A stretch of 64,000 nt of DNA from Jonesia denitrificans DSM 20603 (GTDB lineage Bacteria > Actinomycetota > Actinomycetes > Actinomycetales > Cellulomonadaceae): positions 1,612,001 to 1,676,000 of the forward strand of contig NC_013174.1 of assembly GCF_000024065.1 (NCBI RefSeq), given 5' to 3'. Positions 1 to 8,213 of this stretch are shown piece after piece. The translations under genes and the position numbers were made by a program. Under the pieces are notes generated by a model. The model had not been told where the DNA came from and ran no database searches. It saw nothing but the letters and a program-made list of their open reading frames with translations. Within the stretch, counting starts at the first letter, position 1. Each line of letters opens with the position of its first letter.

Positions 1-2127
1 GCCGGTGGTTATGTGTGGCACACAACCGGGTCAGGTAAAACCCTGACGTCATTCAAAACCGCGCAACTCGCATCGAAAATGCCAAGCGTGAACAAGGTGC
101 TGTTCGTGGTCGACCGCAAAGACCTCGACTACCAAACCATGCGCGAATACGACCGCTTCGAAAAAGGCTCCGCAAACTCCAACACCTCGACCGCGGTCCT
201 GAAGAAGCAGCTCGAAGACCCGAACGCACGGATCATTATCACCACAATCCAGAAACTCGCGAACTTCATTGCCGCCAACAAAGGGCACGAGATTTACAGT
301 GGGCACATTGTCCTGATCTTCGATGAATGTCACCGCTCACAGTTCGGTGACATGCACACTGCGATCACAAAAGCGTTCAAACGCTACAACCTATTCGGTT
401 TCACCGGCACACCAATCTTCGCCGTCAACGCAGGCTCTGGTGGCAACCCGCACCTAAAAACCACTGAACAAGCGTTCGGTGACAAGCTCCACACCTATAC
501 AATCGTGGACGCCATCACCGACAAAAACGTGCTGCCATTCCGCATCGACTACGTCAACACCATCAAAGTTGGCAATGTCACCGACGCCCAAGTGTCCGCG
601 ATCGACACCGAACGTGCGCTGCTCGCCCCCGAACGTATCAGCGAAATCGTCAAATACACGCTGGAACACTTCAACCAGAAAACCAAACGCACCTCAAGCT
701 ACGAGCATTCTGTGGTAACAAACGTTGCCGCATCCACACGCGCACAACGCCAAGCAGAAGCAGTTCGGGAACGTCGGCGAGTACGAGGCTTTAACGCGAT
801 CTTCGCAGTCGCATCCATCGACGCAGCACGCCGATACTACAACCACTTCCAAGTGCAACAAGACGAGTTACCTGCAAGCCAGAGGCTAAAGATCGGTTTG
901 ATCTATTCCTACGGGGCTAACGAAGCGGCAGACGACAGCATCATCGATGATGAAGCATTCGACACGGACTCGCTGGGAGTCGACGCCAGGAACTTCCTGG
1001 AACACGCCATCCAGGACTACAACGACACGTTCGGCACCAGTTATGACACCAGTGCCGACAAATTCCAAAACTACTACAAAGATCTCTCTCAGCGGCTCAA
1101 AAACCGTGAGCTCGACCTCGTCATCGTGGTCAACATGTTCCTCACCGGATTCGACGCCACCACCCTCAACACCCTGTTCGTCGACAAAAACCTCCGTGCC
1201 CACGGGCTAATCCAGGCATACTCCCGCACCAACCGCATCCTCAACTCGGTGAAAACCTACGGCAATATCGTGGCCTTCCGTGACCTTGAGGAAGAAACCA
1301 ACAAAGCACTTGAACTTTTCGGCAACAAGGATGCGCGCGGCATTGTCCTCCTCAAACCATACGGGGACTACTACACCGACTACGCGGAAAAAGTCACAGA
1401 ACTCCTCGACCGGTTCCCATTAGGTCAACAAATCATTGGAGAGGAAGCCCAGAAGGACTTCATTGCCCTGTTCGGTGCGATCTTGCGCCTCACCAACATT
1501 CTGACCTCATTCGACGACTTCTCCGGCAATGAGATCCTCACCGAACGGCAATCACAAAACTTCCGAAGCGTCTACCTCGACCTCCACGCCGAGTTCCGGA
1601 AAAACAACGACTCTGACAAAGAAACCATCAACGATGATGTTGTCTTCGAAATCGAACTGATCAAACAAGTCGAGATCAATGTTGACTACATCCTCATGCT
1701 CGTCGAAAAATACCGCACAACCCACGGTGACGGCGACGACAAAGAATTACGCACCGAAATCTCACGCGCCGTTGACGCCAGCCCATCACTACGCAACAAA
1801 CGAGACCTCATCGAAGAATTCGTGGACCGAGTCACAGTTGACGGAGCAATCGATGACGAGTGGCAAGCATTCATTACTGCACGCCGTGAGGCCGAGCTTG
1901 AGGCGATCATCACCGAAGAGAACCTTCGCGGCGACCACACACGAAAATTCATCGACACCGCGTTCCGCGACGGCACAATCCGCACCAGCGGCACCGCGAT
2001 CACCAAAGTTCTCCCGCCCGTCTCACGCTTCAGCGCAGCCGGCGGACACAGGGAAAAGAAGCAACGCGTCATCGAGAAGCTCGGCGCGTACTTTGAGCGG
2101 TTCTTCGGGCTTGGGAAGGCAGAGTAA
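1..2127 (+). CDS. hsdR: Type I restriction enzyme R subunit (HsdR), C-terminal part, cut by window edge
   Basis: This is the motor and cleavage subunit of a type I restriction-modification complex, which works with HsdM and HsdS to translocate and cut unmodified DNA. The frame is open through base 1, so the N-terminal endonuclease domain lies outside and the GTG at 13 is internal. Visible are helicase motif I TTGSGKT (22-42), the DEAD-like box DECH followed by RSQFG (from 322), motif III TGTP (403-414) and the motif-VI-like stretch QAYSRTNRI (1213-1239). A helical C-terminal region of about 280 residues follows, where HsdR usually contacts the rest of the complex. About 708 residues are visible against roughly 1000 for the family. 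hsdM and hsdS are not in the window and presumably lie upstream. No frameshift is seen, so the visible part looks intact. Confidence 0.95.
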   Translation, partial: AGGYVWHTTGSGKTLTSFKTAQLASKMPSVNKVLFVVDRKDLDYQTMREYDRFEKGSANSNTSTAVLKKQLEDPNARIIITTIQKLANFIAANKGHEIYSGHIVLIFDECHRSQFGDMHTAITKAFKRYNLFGFTGTPIFAVNAGSGGNPHLKTTEQAFGDKLHTYTIVDAITDKNVLPFRIDYVNTIKVGNVTDAQVSAIDTERALLAPERISEIVKYTLEHFNQKTKRTSSYEHSVVTNVAASTRAQRQAEAVRERRRVRGFNAIFAVASIDAARRYYNHFQVQQDELPASQRLKIGLIYSYGANEAADDSIIDDEAFDTDSLGVDARNFLEHAIQDYNDTFGTSYDTSADKFQNYYKDLSQRLKNRELDLVIVVNMFLTGFDATTLNTLFVDKNLRAHGLIQAYSRTNRILNSVKTYGNIVAFRDLEEETNKALELFGNKDARGIVLLKPYGDYYTDYAEKVTELLDRFPLGQQIIGEEAQKDFIALFGAILRLTNILTSFDDFSGNEILTERQSQNFRSVYLDLHAEFRKNNDSDKETINDDVVFEIELIKQVEINVDYILMLVEKYRTTHGDGDDKELRTEISRAVDASPSLRNKRDLIEEFVDRVTVDGAIDDEWQAFITARREAELEAIITEENLRGDHTRKFIDTAFRDGTIRTSGTAITKVLPPVSRFSAAGGHREKKQRVIEKLGAYFERFFGLGKAE

Positions 2128-2197
2128 TCATAGTGGCTGCGATGCGACCCGGTGCAGATCAAGCTGCTCGACAGCCAGAAAGTTTGCGAGGTGACGC

Positions 2198-3427
2198 ATG
2201 ACTGATTTGTTCGCACGCGGAGAACTGCGTGACTTCCTCTCGAAGCGCCTGGCTAGCGTGAAACGGTCGCTCGAGACCATGCCGGAAGACGAAGTACTCG
2301 CACGCTCTACCGACGACCTCGTTTCGCAACTTGTGGAGTCGGCCGCGCTCGACGCCCTAAGCGTTGGTGCCGATGCAGTCGACGGCGGCGTTGCTGAGGT
2401 GACGATCGAGCGATACGACCAGTTCGACCGGGCCTACTACAAGTCACCTGGGTTCCGAATTCACGCCGTGTTTGAGCTCACCGGAGACACCGAACTCCTT
2501 CACTACGCGCCGTCAAAACGCCTCCTCACGCGATTCGATGCACAGGTTGGCAACGGCACAATCACCGTTCGCATCGAACAGCCTGGCTCAGCACCCAATG
2601 CCGACGCAGCTAAGCAGGCCATCGATCGTGAGATTGGCAAGATTCGGACGATGGCGGGTCACTCCACGCGCGACGTTCAGGCGTTCAACCAAGGGCTTGA
2701 TCGGCAGTTGCGGCCCGCCATCGAGAGCCGGAAGAAGCTCCTACAGGACCGGCGAGACCTGGCTGGGGCACTCGGCTTTCCCCTGAAGAAGAGGAGCGAT
2801 GCTCCCGCACAAGTTCCCTTCAAGCGCAAGGGGATGGGAGTTCAGGGGACCACGAGGCAATCGCACCGGACCCCTTACCGCGACGAGCCTGCGCTTACAG
2901 AAGCGCAGTACGAAGACGCCATATCGGTGATTTCATCCGCTCTCCTGTCAATGGAGCGAACGCCTTCTGTTGTCGCAGGCAAGGACGAGGAAGAACTCCG
3001 CGACTACGTGTTGGTGATGCTGAACGGAACCTTCCAAGGGGCTGCGACCGGGGAGACATTCGTAAAGTCGGGCAAGACCGACATCCTCGTCAGGGTTGAA
3101 GACCGGCACGTCTTCGTCGGCGAGTGCAAGTGGTGGAAGGGCTCGAAGGCGCTTGGCGCCGCGATCGACCAGTTGCTCGGCTACATGCCGTGGCGCGACG
3201 AGAAGGCCGCGCTGATCATATTCATTAACAACAAGGATGCCAGTGCGGTGTTCGACAAGGTGGATACGGCCGTGCGTCGTCATGCGGCGTACAAGCGCGT
3301 CGGATCCAGTTCGTCAGATCCAACCAAGCGGCTGAATCACATTCTCGGCCACCCCGACGACCTGGAGCGCGAGATTCAGCTCGCCGTACTCTTCGCCGTC
3401 CTACCGATCGGGAGCGACAAGTGCTGA
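2198..3427 (+). CDS. Putative PD-(D/E)XK-type nuclease, partner of the downstream AAA ATPase
   Basis: I do not recognise the family of this 409-residue protein as a whole. The N-terminal half (about 1-215) is rich in helices and charge. The C-terminal half carries a pattern typical of PD-(D/E)XK nucleases: D295 in GKTDILVR and E309-C-K311 in VGECKWW, on neighbouring predicted strands 14 residues apart, with a possible helical Glu upstream in EEELRDY. This is a motif reading, not a proven nuclease. The start at 2198 has a good ribosome binding site (GAGGTGA, 2187-2193). The gene lies 70 nt after hsdR, and its stop overlaps the GTG of the ATPase gene by 7 nt, so the two are very likely translated together. 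Codon use appears less like hsdR and the host genes, which suggests separate acquisition. A role in phage defence is inferred from context only. Confidence 0.6.
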   Translation: MTDLFARGELRDFLSKRLASVKRSLETMPEDEVLARSTDDLVSQLVESAALDALSVGADAVDGGVAEVTIERYDQFDRAYYKSPGFRIHAVFELTGDTELLHYAPSKRLLTRFDAQVGNGTITVRIEQPGSAPNADAAKQAIDREIGKIRTMAGHSTRDVQAFNQGLDRQLRPAIESRKKLLQDRRDLAGALGFPLKKRSDAPAQVPFKRKGMGVQGTTRQSHRTPYRDEPALTEAQYEDAISVISSALLSMERTPSVVAGKDEEELRDYVLVMLNGTFQGAATGETFVKSGKTDILVRVEDRHVFVGECKWWKGSKALGAAIDQLLGYMPWRDEKAALIIFINNKDASAVFDKVDTAVRRHAAYKRVGSSSSDPTKRLNHILGHPDDLEREIQLAVLFAVLPIGSDKC

Positions 3428-5799
3428 GACGTATCGAATCGCTTTCAAGCGCGGGAATCTTCGAAGACTTCCGCTGGGACGCGACAACGCCCGACTTCGA
3501 GAGAGTGAATCTGATCTACGGCACGAACGGTGCCGGCAAGACTTCATTGTCTCGAGCCCTCGACGGCCTCACACTAGAGCGCGGAGGCTTCGCGAACGCA
3601 TCGATACGGATGTGCAGCCCGGACGGAACATCTGAACGCACGAGCAACAAACAGCACGACGCAGAGTTTGAACGGCTATTCGTGTTCAGCGACGCCTACG
3701 TTGAACGCAGCCACAACTTCGATGGCGATACCGAGTTGGCTGCGGTGCTTACGCTCGGTGATCAGACTGTCGAAGATGAGAAACGCATCGCGGAACTGCG
3801 CACATTGATCAAAGACGCGGAGGATTCATTGCCCACTGCGAGCGCCAATGCTCAAGCTGCGGAGCGAGCACTGGAGACGGCGTACATCTCTATTGCTCGT
3901 GGGGTCGTTTCAGCGCTGAGCCGAGCGGGCAAATCCTACGCGTCCAATAGTAACTACAGCAGTCGCATGGTGAAGACCCGCTTCGCCGGTGATCGCTCCG
4001 CATGGGTGCTCCTCCCGGACTCCGATCGTGAGGCAGCACTGGCAACCGTCAACTCCGACGAACGTCAGAGAATCGCCCCACGCACGTTCTCTCTTCGAGC
4101 ACGCGATGACTTGCCGACCGAGGCAGAGGCCGCGCTCACGGCCTCGCCGGTGTCCGAGGTGCTCGACACCTTGCGTGCCCACCCCCACGCTGCGAGTTGG
4201 GTCGAAGCTGGGCAGGGAATCCACACAGAACTCGACCAATGCATCTTCTGTGGAAGCGAACTGACCGATGAGCGCAAGGCAGCGATTGAACGGCACTTCT
4301 CAGACGAAGTGACAGTGCTACAGCGCAAGCTTGATGGGCTCATCGAAGAGGTTGAAGGCATGCAACGTAGCCTCAGTGGACTCCTCGGAGATGGCTCCCT
4401 CGCTTCCGGGATGTTTGATGACCTGCGAATAGCGTTCGAGCGAGCACATGCGGAGGCGCTGAATGAGGCGTCGGTCATGAGCACCTGGCTAGATGGACTC
4501 CGCCGCGCTCTTGAACAGAAGCGCAAGAACGTCGTAGCCGTAGTCGAGTACGTAGTCAGCGGAGCGCCGAGCGTCGATGGCGCCGCCCTCGAGAAGTCCA
4601 TTGCCGACCACAACGGCCGGGTCGACCGTCACGCGACTCTTGTCCAGGAAGCTGCCAAGAAGGTCGAGCTCCATCTTCTCAAGAGCGCAGAGAGCGAAGT
4701 CGACAATCTCGTCGCCAGCGCTGAAAGCGCTGTGAAAGCCAAGTCTGAGATAGAGGCGAAGACGCAGGGGTACCGCGCAGAGGTCGCGGCGCTGGAGAAC
4801 GTTGAGGGCGATCCCCTTCCTAGTGCAGAGGTGATGGCTAAGGAGCTCACGCGAATCCTCGGCAGGAACGAGCTCTCATTTGAGTTGCTTGCTGACGGCA
4901 AGCACTACCGCGTGACTCGTCATGGCGAGCCCGCACGCGGCTTGAGTACGGGGGAGCGAACGGCGATCACCCTCATTCATTTCCTCGAAGCAGTGAAGCG
5001 CGCGGATGCACAAGGGGGAAAGCCAGTCGTGGTCATCGACGACCCGGTATCGAGCCTCGATAGCGGATCGTCGATGGGTATCTCGACCTACATCTGGAGC
5101 GAGGCCTTGTCGAAGGCGCACATCGAGCAGATTTTCCTCCTGACGCACAACTTCGAGCTCTTCAGGCAATGGGACATTCAGATTGATGGGCTAAAAGGTG
5201 ACCGCGGGCCGCGCAACAAGCACGGTTTCCGTTCGAACACCTACGAGCTCATCGCGCCCTACCGCGATGTGCGTGGAACGCTGAAACGAAGCCCGAAAAT
5301 CATCGCCTGGCCGCCGAACGAAGTTGCGCGAAAGAAGATCCGTTCGGCGTACCATCACGCCTTCCTGACCGTCGCGCGAGCGCATGTAGCCCTTCGTGAG
5401 GACTCGTCGATGGAGAAGAAACTCGACGCATTGCTCCTGTACCCGAATGTGCTGAGAAGGATGCTTGAGACGTTCATCGCTTTCAAGAAACCGGCATCAG
5501 TCAGAGACTTCACCGGAGCGATGCGGTCGATGACGGACAGCCTCGCAGCCGAAGGGTACGGGGGTGATCCGGACGCACTACGTCTACACCTCACCCGATT
5601 TACGCACGCGAACTCGCACTCCGAGTCCCCCGAAAGTGACGTGGCCATCGACCCGAACGAGATTGACGCCGCGATCGCCGCGGTATTCACGTTCATGTAT
5701 GTCATCGATGAAAAGCACTTCGAGGGCCTCTGTGAAGTCCTAGGACTCGAAGCCGGCGAGCTGCTGCTGACTACTCCGGCTGCGACACAAGAGCCTTGA
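3421..5799 (+). CDS. AAA_13 / RloC-like ATPase with zinc-hook motif and HEPN-like C-terminus
   Basis: This 792-residue SMC/Rad50-like ATPase has Walker A GTNGAGKT (34-41), a central coiled-coil-rich region interrupted by CIFCG (C274 and C277, a zinc-hook-like CxxC), an ABC-type signature GLSTGER (507-513), Walker B VVVIDD (D540/D541) and an H-loop His576. The tail has R679/R680 and E683 in LRRMLE, then R726-x6-H733 in RFTHANSH, which fits the R-x4-6-H pattern of HEPN RNases. Length, zinc hook and tail match RloC-type anticodon nucleases, which are known to be linked to type I hsd loci and to act when restriction is inhibited; PrrC is a shorter relative without the hook. RNase activity here is inference. 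The GTG start overlaps the upstream nuclease-like gene. Alternatively it is a defence ATPase of the same superfamily with a degenerate tail. Confidence 0.8.
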   Translation: MLRRIESLSSAGIFEDFRWDATTPDFERVNLIYGTNGAGKTSLSRALDGLTLERGGFANASIRMCSPDGTSERTSNKQHDAEFERLFVFSDAYVERSHNFDGDTELAAVLTLGDQTVEDEKRIAELRTLIKDAEDSLPTASANAQAAERALETAYISIARGVVSALSRAGKSYASNSNYSSRMVKTRFAGDRSAWVLLPDSDREAALATVNSDERQRIAPRTFSLRARDDLPTEAEAALTASPVSEVLDTLRAHPHAASWVEAGQGIHTELDQCIFCGSELTDERKAAIERHFSDEVTVLQRKLDGLIEEVEGMQRSLSGLLGDGSLASGMFDDLRIAFERAHAEALNEASVMSTWLDGLRRALEQKRKNVVAVVEYVVSGAPSVDGAALEKSIADHNGRVDRHATLVQEAAKKVELHLLKSAESEVDNLVASAESAVKAKSEIEAKTQGYRAEVAALENVEGDPLPSAEVMAKELTRILGRNELSFELLADGKHYRVTRHGEPARGLSTGERTAITLIHFLEAVKRADAQGGKPVVVIDDPVSSLDSGSSMGISTYIWSEALSKAHIEQIFLLTHNFELFRQWDIQIDGLKGDRGPRNKHGFRSNTYELIAPYRDVRGTLKRSPKIIAWPPNEVARKKIRSAYHHAFLTVARAHVALREDSSMEKKLDALLLYPNVLRRMLETFIAFKKPASVRDFTGAMRSMTDSLAAEGYGGDPDALRLHLTRFTHANSHSESPESDVAIDPNEIDAAIAAVFTFMYVIDEKHFEGLCEVLGLEAGELLLTTPAATQEP

Positions 5800-5840
5800 G
5801 CATTCAGAACAGCCCCTGAAGAGCCGCAGGAGGTAGTGGC

Positions 5841-6104
5841 GTGAGCCGCTCGCTGTCTGACTTGCACGCACTCTCCGATGATCAGTTGATCGCTGAGCAC
5901 GATGAGCGCGCACAACACACCGTCGTTGGCACAAACTACTAAGTCGAGGAACTGAGTCGGCGCGCGCAGGAGTGTGACGCCAAGGCGATGCGTGAACTCG
6001 CTGAGGCGAGTCACAGACTCGCCGTGCGGACATTCTTGCTCACTGTGGCGAGCACGGTGCTCGCGGTCATCGCCGCGTCCGCCGCTCTACTCCTAGGACG
6101 CTGA
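5841..6104 (+). pseudogene. Small membrane-anchored protein, interrupted by an in-frame TAA
   Basis: A GTG at 5841 sits 6 nt behind a perfect AGGAGG (5829-5834) and opens an 87-codon frame. The first 33 codons encode an acidic helix (LHALSDDQLIAEHDERAQ). A TAA then appears at 5940-5942, after which the same frame continues with VEELSRRAQ and a hydrophobic segment (FLLTVASTVLAVIAASAALLL), ending at TGA 6102-6104. Continuity of sense on both sides of one stop points to a nonsense mutation. From memory of similar small proteins the lost residue would be Tyr in a VGTxYY-like motif, so TAC or TAT to TAA. Such small single-TM proteins often follow hsd genes; function is unknown. The 3' end overlaps the convergent HTH remnant. 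Confidence 0.6.
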
Positions 6105-6374
6105 TCTCCGCTCATGTGCACCTCGAATCTGCACACCCGCACGGAATAGGTGGGTCCGAATCGTTTGCGCGCCAAAACCGAGGAGCGCGCCGAGCGCAGC
6201 GAGTGATTTGCCTGACTTGTACAGAGCGCGGGCTTGATCAAGATCACTTTCCGTCATGTAGTGCGCTCGGACGGGCACGTCGTGACGATCGAGGATCGCG
6301 GTCGCGCGGAAGGCGCGGGATCGGCAACCCATCGTCCCGGCTCCAACAGGGGCGAGCATTTTTCGGACTCCCAC
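6093..6374 (-). pseudogene. Recombinase-type helix-turn-helix remnant
   Basis: The translated frame carries RAxxILDRHDVPVR, then ALYKSGKSLAALGALLGF and AQTIRTHLFRAGV. That is the linker and helix-turn-helix layout seen at the C-terminus of serine recombinase/resolvase-like proteins in many actinobacteria. No catalytic serine-recombinase domain is present anywhere nearby, so this is either a short stand-alone HTH protein or the relic of a larger gene. The only upstream start is a GTG at 6374 without a clear ribosome binding site; an internal ATG lies at 6257. It marks the right edge of the restriction/defence block, next to housekeeping genes. I treat it as a relic with moderate confidence. 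Confidence 0.45.
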
Positions 6375-6441
6375 TCAGAGAGGTCCACCAGAAAACTCTC
6401 CATCACCGCACATCGGGGCTGAGCATTCGCCGGTGATTAGC

Positions 6442-6813
6442 CTAGTTGGGTGATTCGATCCAGTAGCTTCGTAGTTCTGCGATCTTGGATGTTTTCGCGG
6501 TGCTAGCAAAACGGAACACGTGACTGAAACTGATGCGTCTGCTCCCAGCTTCAATGTACCCATCGCAGGAGGCAAGACGCCCGTGTGTGATCACTGAGAT
6601 GACCTCAACGCGTTCGGGAGTCATTGGTGGAATCACCTCAGTCAGGCTCGCGTCTGCAGTCAAAGTCGCCCGACCAATAACGTCCCAGTGTGCGCCATCA
6701 GTGAGCCATTCTTGGAGGAAGTCAGTGTCCCCTTTGGCCCAGTGCACGGCAAACTGTCCAACAATGTCGATTCGTGGCGCGTTACCGCAGTCGGTGGGGA
6801 GCGTCACGTGCAT
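6442..6813 (-). CDS. NTF2-like / SnoaL-type small protein
   Basis: The protein of about 123 residues has the cone-shaped NTF2-like pattern: an N-terminal helix (IVGQFAVHWAKGDTDFLQEWL) followed by strand-rich sequence with WDVIGR and a terminal strand AELRSYWIES. Such folds bind small ligands or act as isomerase/cyclase-like enzymes, but no conserved catalytic set is obvious, so no reaction is assigned. Two ATGs are possible, at 6828 and 6813. I chose 6813 because GAAAGG lies about 6 nt upstream of it, while the first ATG has no Shine-Dalgarno. It is the first gene right of the restriction block and reads in the same direction as DUF1349, tetR and tal. Confidence 0.7.
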   Translation of the reverse strand: MHVTLPTDCGNAPRIDIVGQFAVHWAKGDTDFLQEWLTDGAHWDVIGRATLTADASLTEVIPPMTPERVEVISVITHGRLASCDGYIEAGSRRISFSHVFRFASTAKTSKIAELRSYWIESPN

Positions 6814-6883
6814 GGTTGTACCTTTCATATTGCGGTGTCCTCGACGTAAGGAACACCTTCGTGGCGTGGCACCAAACCCGGTG

Positions 6884-7495
6884 TTAGTGCAATGACTCGT
6901 CTGGTGGGGTTATCCGCCACTTGTAGAACGGCACTTCAAGTCCGGCTCGGGTAGGTGCACACAGGAACGGGCCTGCGGTCACATGGTCGCGTGCGTCGAA
7001 CGGGAGGACGCGCACTAACTGCCAGTTGGTGCCCTCACGGCGTGCCCGGATTGTGAGTGCATTATTGGTCCAGCTCACCCGGAATGTCACGCGAGTTGAC
7101 CCCCACTGGGGTGCGGGTGACGCAGACCAGTCCGACTTCCCGTTGGTCACCACCGCGCCGATCTGGGGTACCCCGTCAGCGAACTCGATCCCCGCCTTTA
7201 CCCACTGTTCCTCGGACACCTTGACGAAGATCCCTGCCTGGTCAAACTGCTGGGTGAACGGTGTACCACACTCCACCTCCATCGCAGTGCCTGGGGCAAA
7301 CGGTGCAACGAGTGCGTGTTCTGTGGCGTGCACGAACCCGTAGGAGGTGTGCCGCCACGCGTCACTGCCCTCCACCGCTTCCGCGAACAAAACCCCGTCA
7401 GGTGACACACGTGTGGCCGCTGGTCCGTGTGTCCACGCCCCCGCCGACCAATCCAGGTGTTCGATCGTGTTGTCGGGATATGAGATCTGGGTCAC
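6884..7495 (-). CDS. DUF1349 domain protein (concanavalin-like fold)
   Basis: The 203-residue product matches the DUF1349 family, a beta-sandwich related to laminarinase/concanavalin folds. Recognisable stretches are FTQQFDQAGIFVKVSEEQWVKAG in the middle (split by the fold into two strands), GAVVTNGKSDWS, and the C-terminal GPFLCAPTRAGLEVPFYKWRI. Related proteins are cytoplasmic, and the family includes Bacillus YesU, but no activity is established, so a carbohydrate-binding role is only a suggestion. No signal peptide or membrane segment is present. It lies between the NTF2-like gene and the TetR regulator on the same strand. Confidence 0.8.
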   Translation of the reverse strand: MTQISYPDNTIEHLDWSAGAWTHGPAATRVSPDGVLFAEAVEGSDAWRHTSYGFVHATEHALVAPFAPGTAMEVECGTPFTQQFDQAGIFVKVSEEQWVKAGIEFADGVPQIGAVVTNGKSDWSASPAPQWGSTRVTFRVSWTNNALTIRARREGTNWQLVRVLPFDARDHVTAGPFLCAPTRAGLEVPFYKWRITPPDESLH

Positions 7496-7523
7496 GGTGA
7501 TGATCCTACCGTGTGTGTGACCG

Positions 7524-8171
7524 TCAGGGTTGGGGGGAACAGTTTAGCCCGCAGGTCAGTAACGAATTGAGGTGCGCTCGGAACGCATCAGCCATGGAGA
7601 ACTGCGATTCGCTTCCGTCCGCGGTGGTGAGGAGCCATTGGAGTTGTAGTCCATCCATGACCGCAATGATGGTGCGTGCCGCGCTGTGCGGGTTAACGCC
7701 TTCCCTGAGTTCGCCACGTTGTTGGTGCTGCACAAGTTCGTCTTCCACAACGGTGACAAGTTGGTCATACCGGTTGAGGAAGTACCCGTGCGCCGGGTGA
7801 GCTGGTGAGGTCGCTTCCGCTGCGAGCGCGGTGAACAGTTCAATAATGGGGCGGCGTTCACTGTTGCGTTCCATGAGGTGGATCATGGCTTGTAGGCGGG
7901 TGCGGCCGGTGTCGCGTTCGGCTTGGACCACGGTTGCGTCTTCGTGGTCGCGGCGTTCGAGGACGGCTTGGAGGAGCGCTGTTTTGGTGGGAAAGTGGTG
8001 GAGCATTCCGGGGTGGGACATTCCTGCGCGTGCGGCGATGTCTCGCAGTGATGCCCCATGGAAACCGACCTCGCCGAATAGTTCCATGGCGGCGCGAATA
8101 ATGTCAGTTTTGGCTTGTTGTCCTCGCGGGGTTCCCATGGCGGGTTGGTTGTTGGTGTCCACGGCGATCAT
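7524..8171 (-). CDS. TetR family transcriptional regulator
   Basis: The N-terminal helix-turn-helix is clear (about residues 20-66): IIRAAMELFGEVGFHGAS, then LRDIAARAGMSHPGMLHHF and KTALLQAVL. It is followed by an all-helical ligand-binding domain. At 215 residues the length is normal for TetR repressors. The ligand and target cannot be read from the sequence; the gene may control itself and the DUF1349 and NTF2-like genes downstream, which share its strand. An internal ATG 11 codons in (MGTPRGQQ) is an alternative start; neither start has a strong ribosome binding site. Confidence 0.88.
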   Translation of the reverse strand: MIAVDTNNQPAMGTPRGQQAKTDIIRAAMELFGEVGFHGASLRDIAARAGMSHPGMLHHFPTKTALLQAVLERRDHEDATVVQAERDTGRTRLQAMIHLMERNSERRPIIELFTALAAEATSPAHPAHGYFLNRYDQLVTVVEDELVQHQQRGELREGVNPHSAARTIIAVMDGLQLQWLLTTADGSESQFSMADAFRAHLNSLLTCGLNCSPQP

Positions 8172-8213
8172 GCTACCAGCGGTAACGTGTGGGGGTGGGA
8201 TGATGTCGCGGGG

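Noticed and set aside
1686-2216. 176-codon minus-strand ORF over the hsdR end
   Set aside because: It lies on the opposite strand of a well-supported coding frame and shows no domain.
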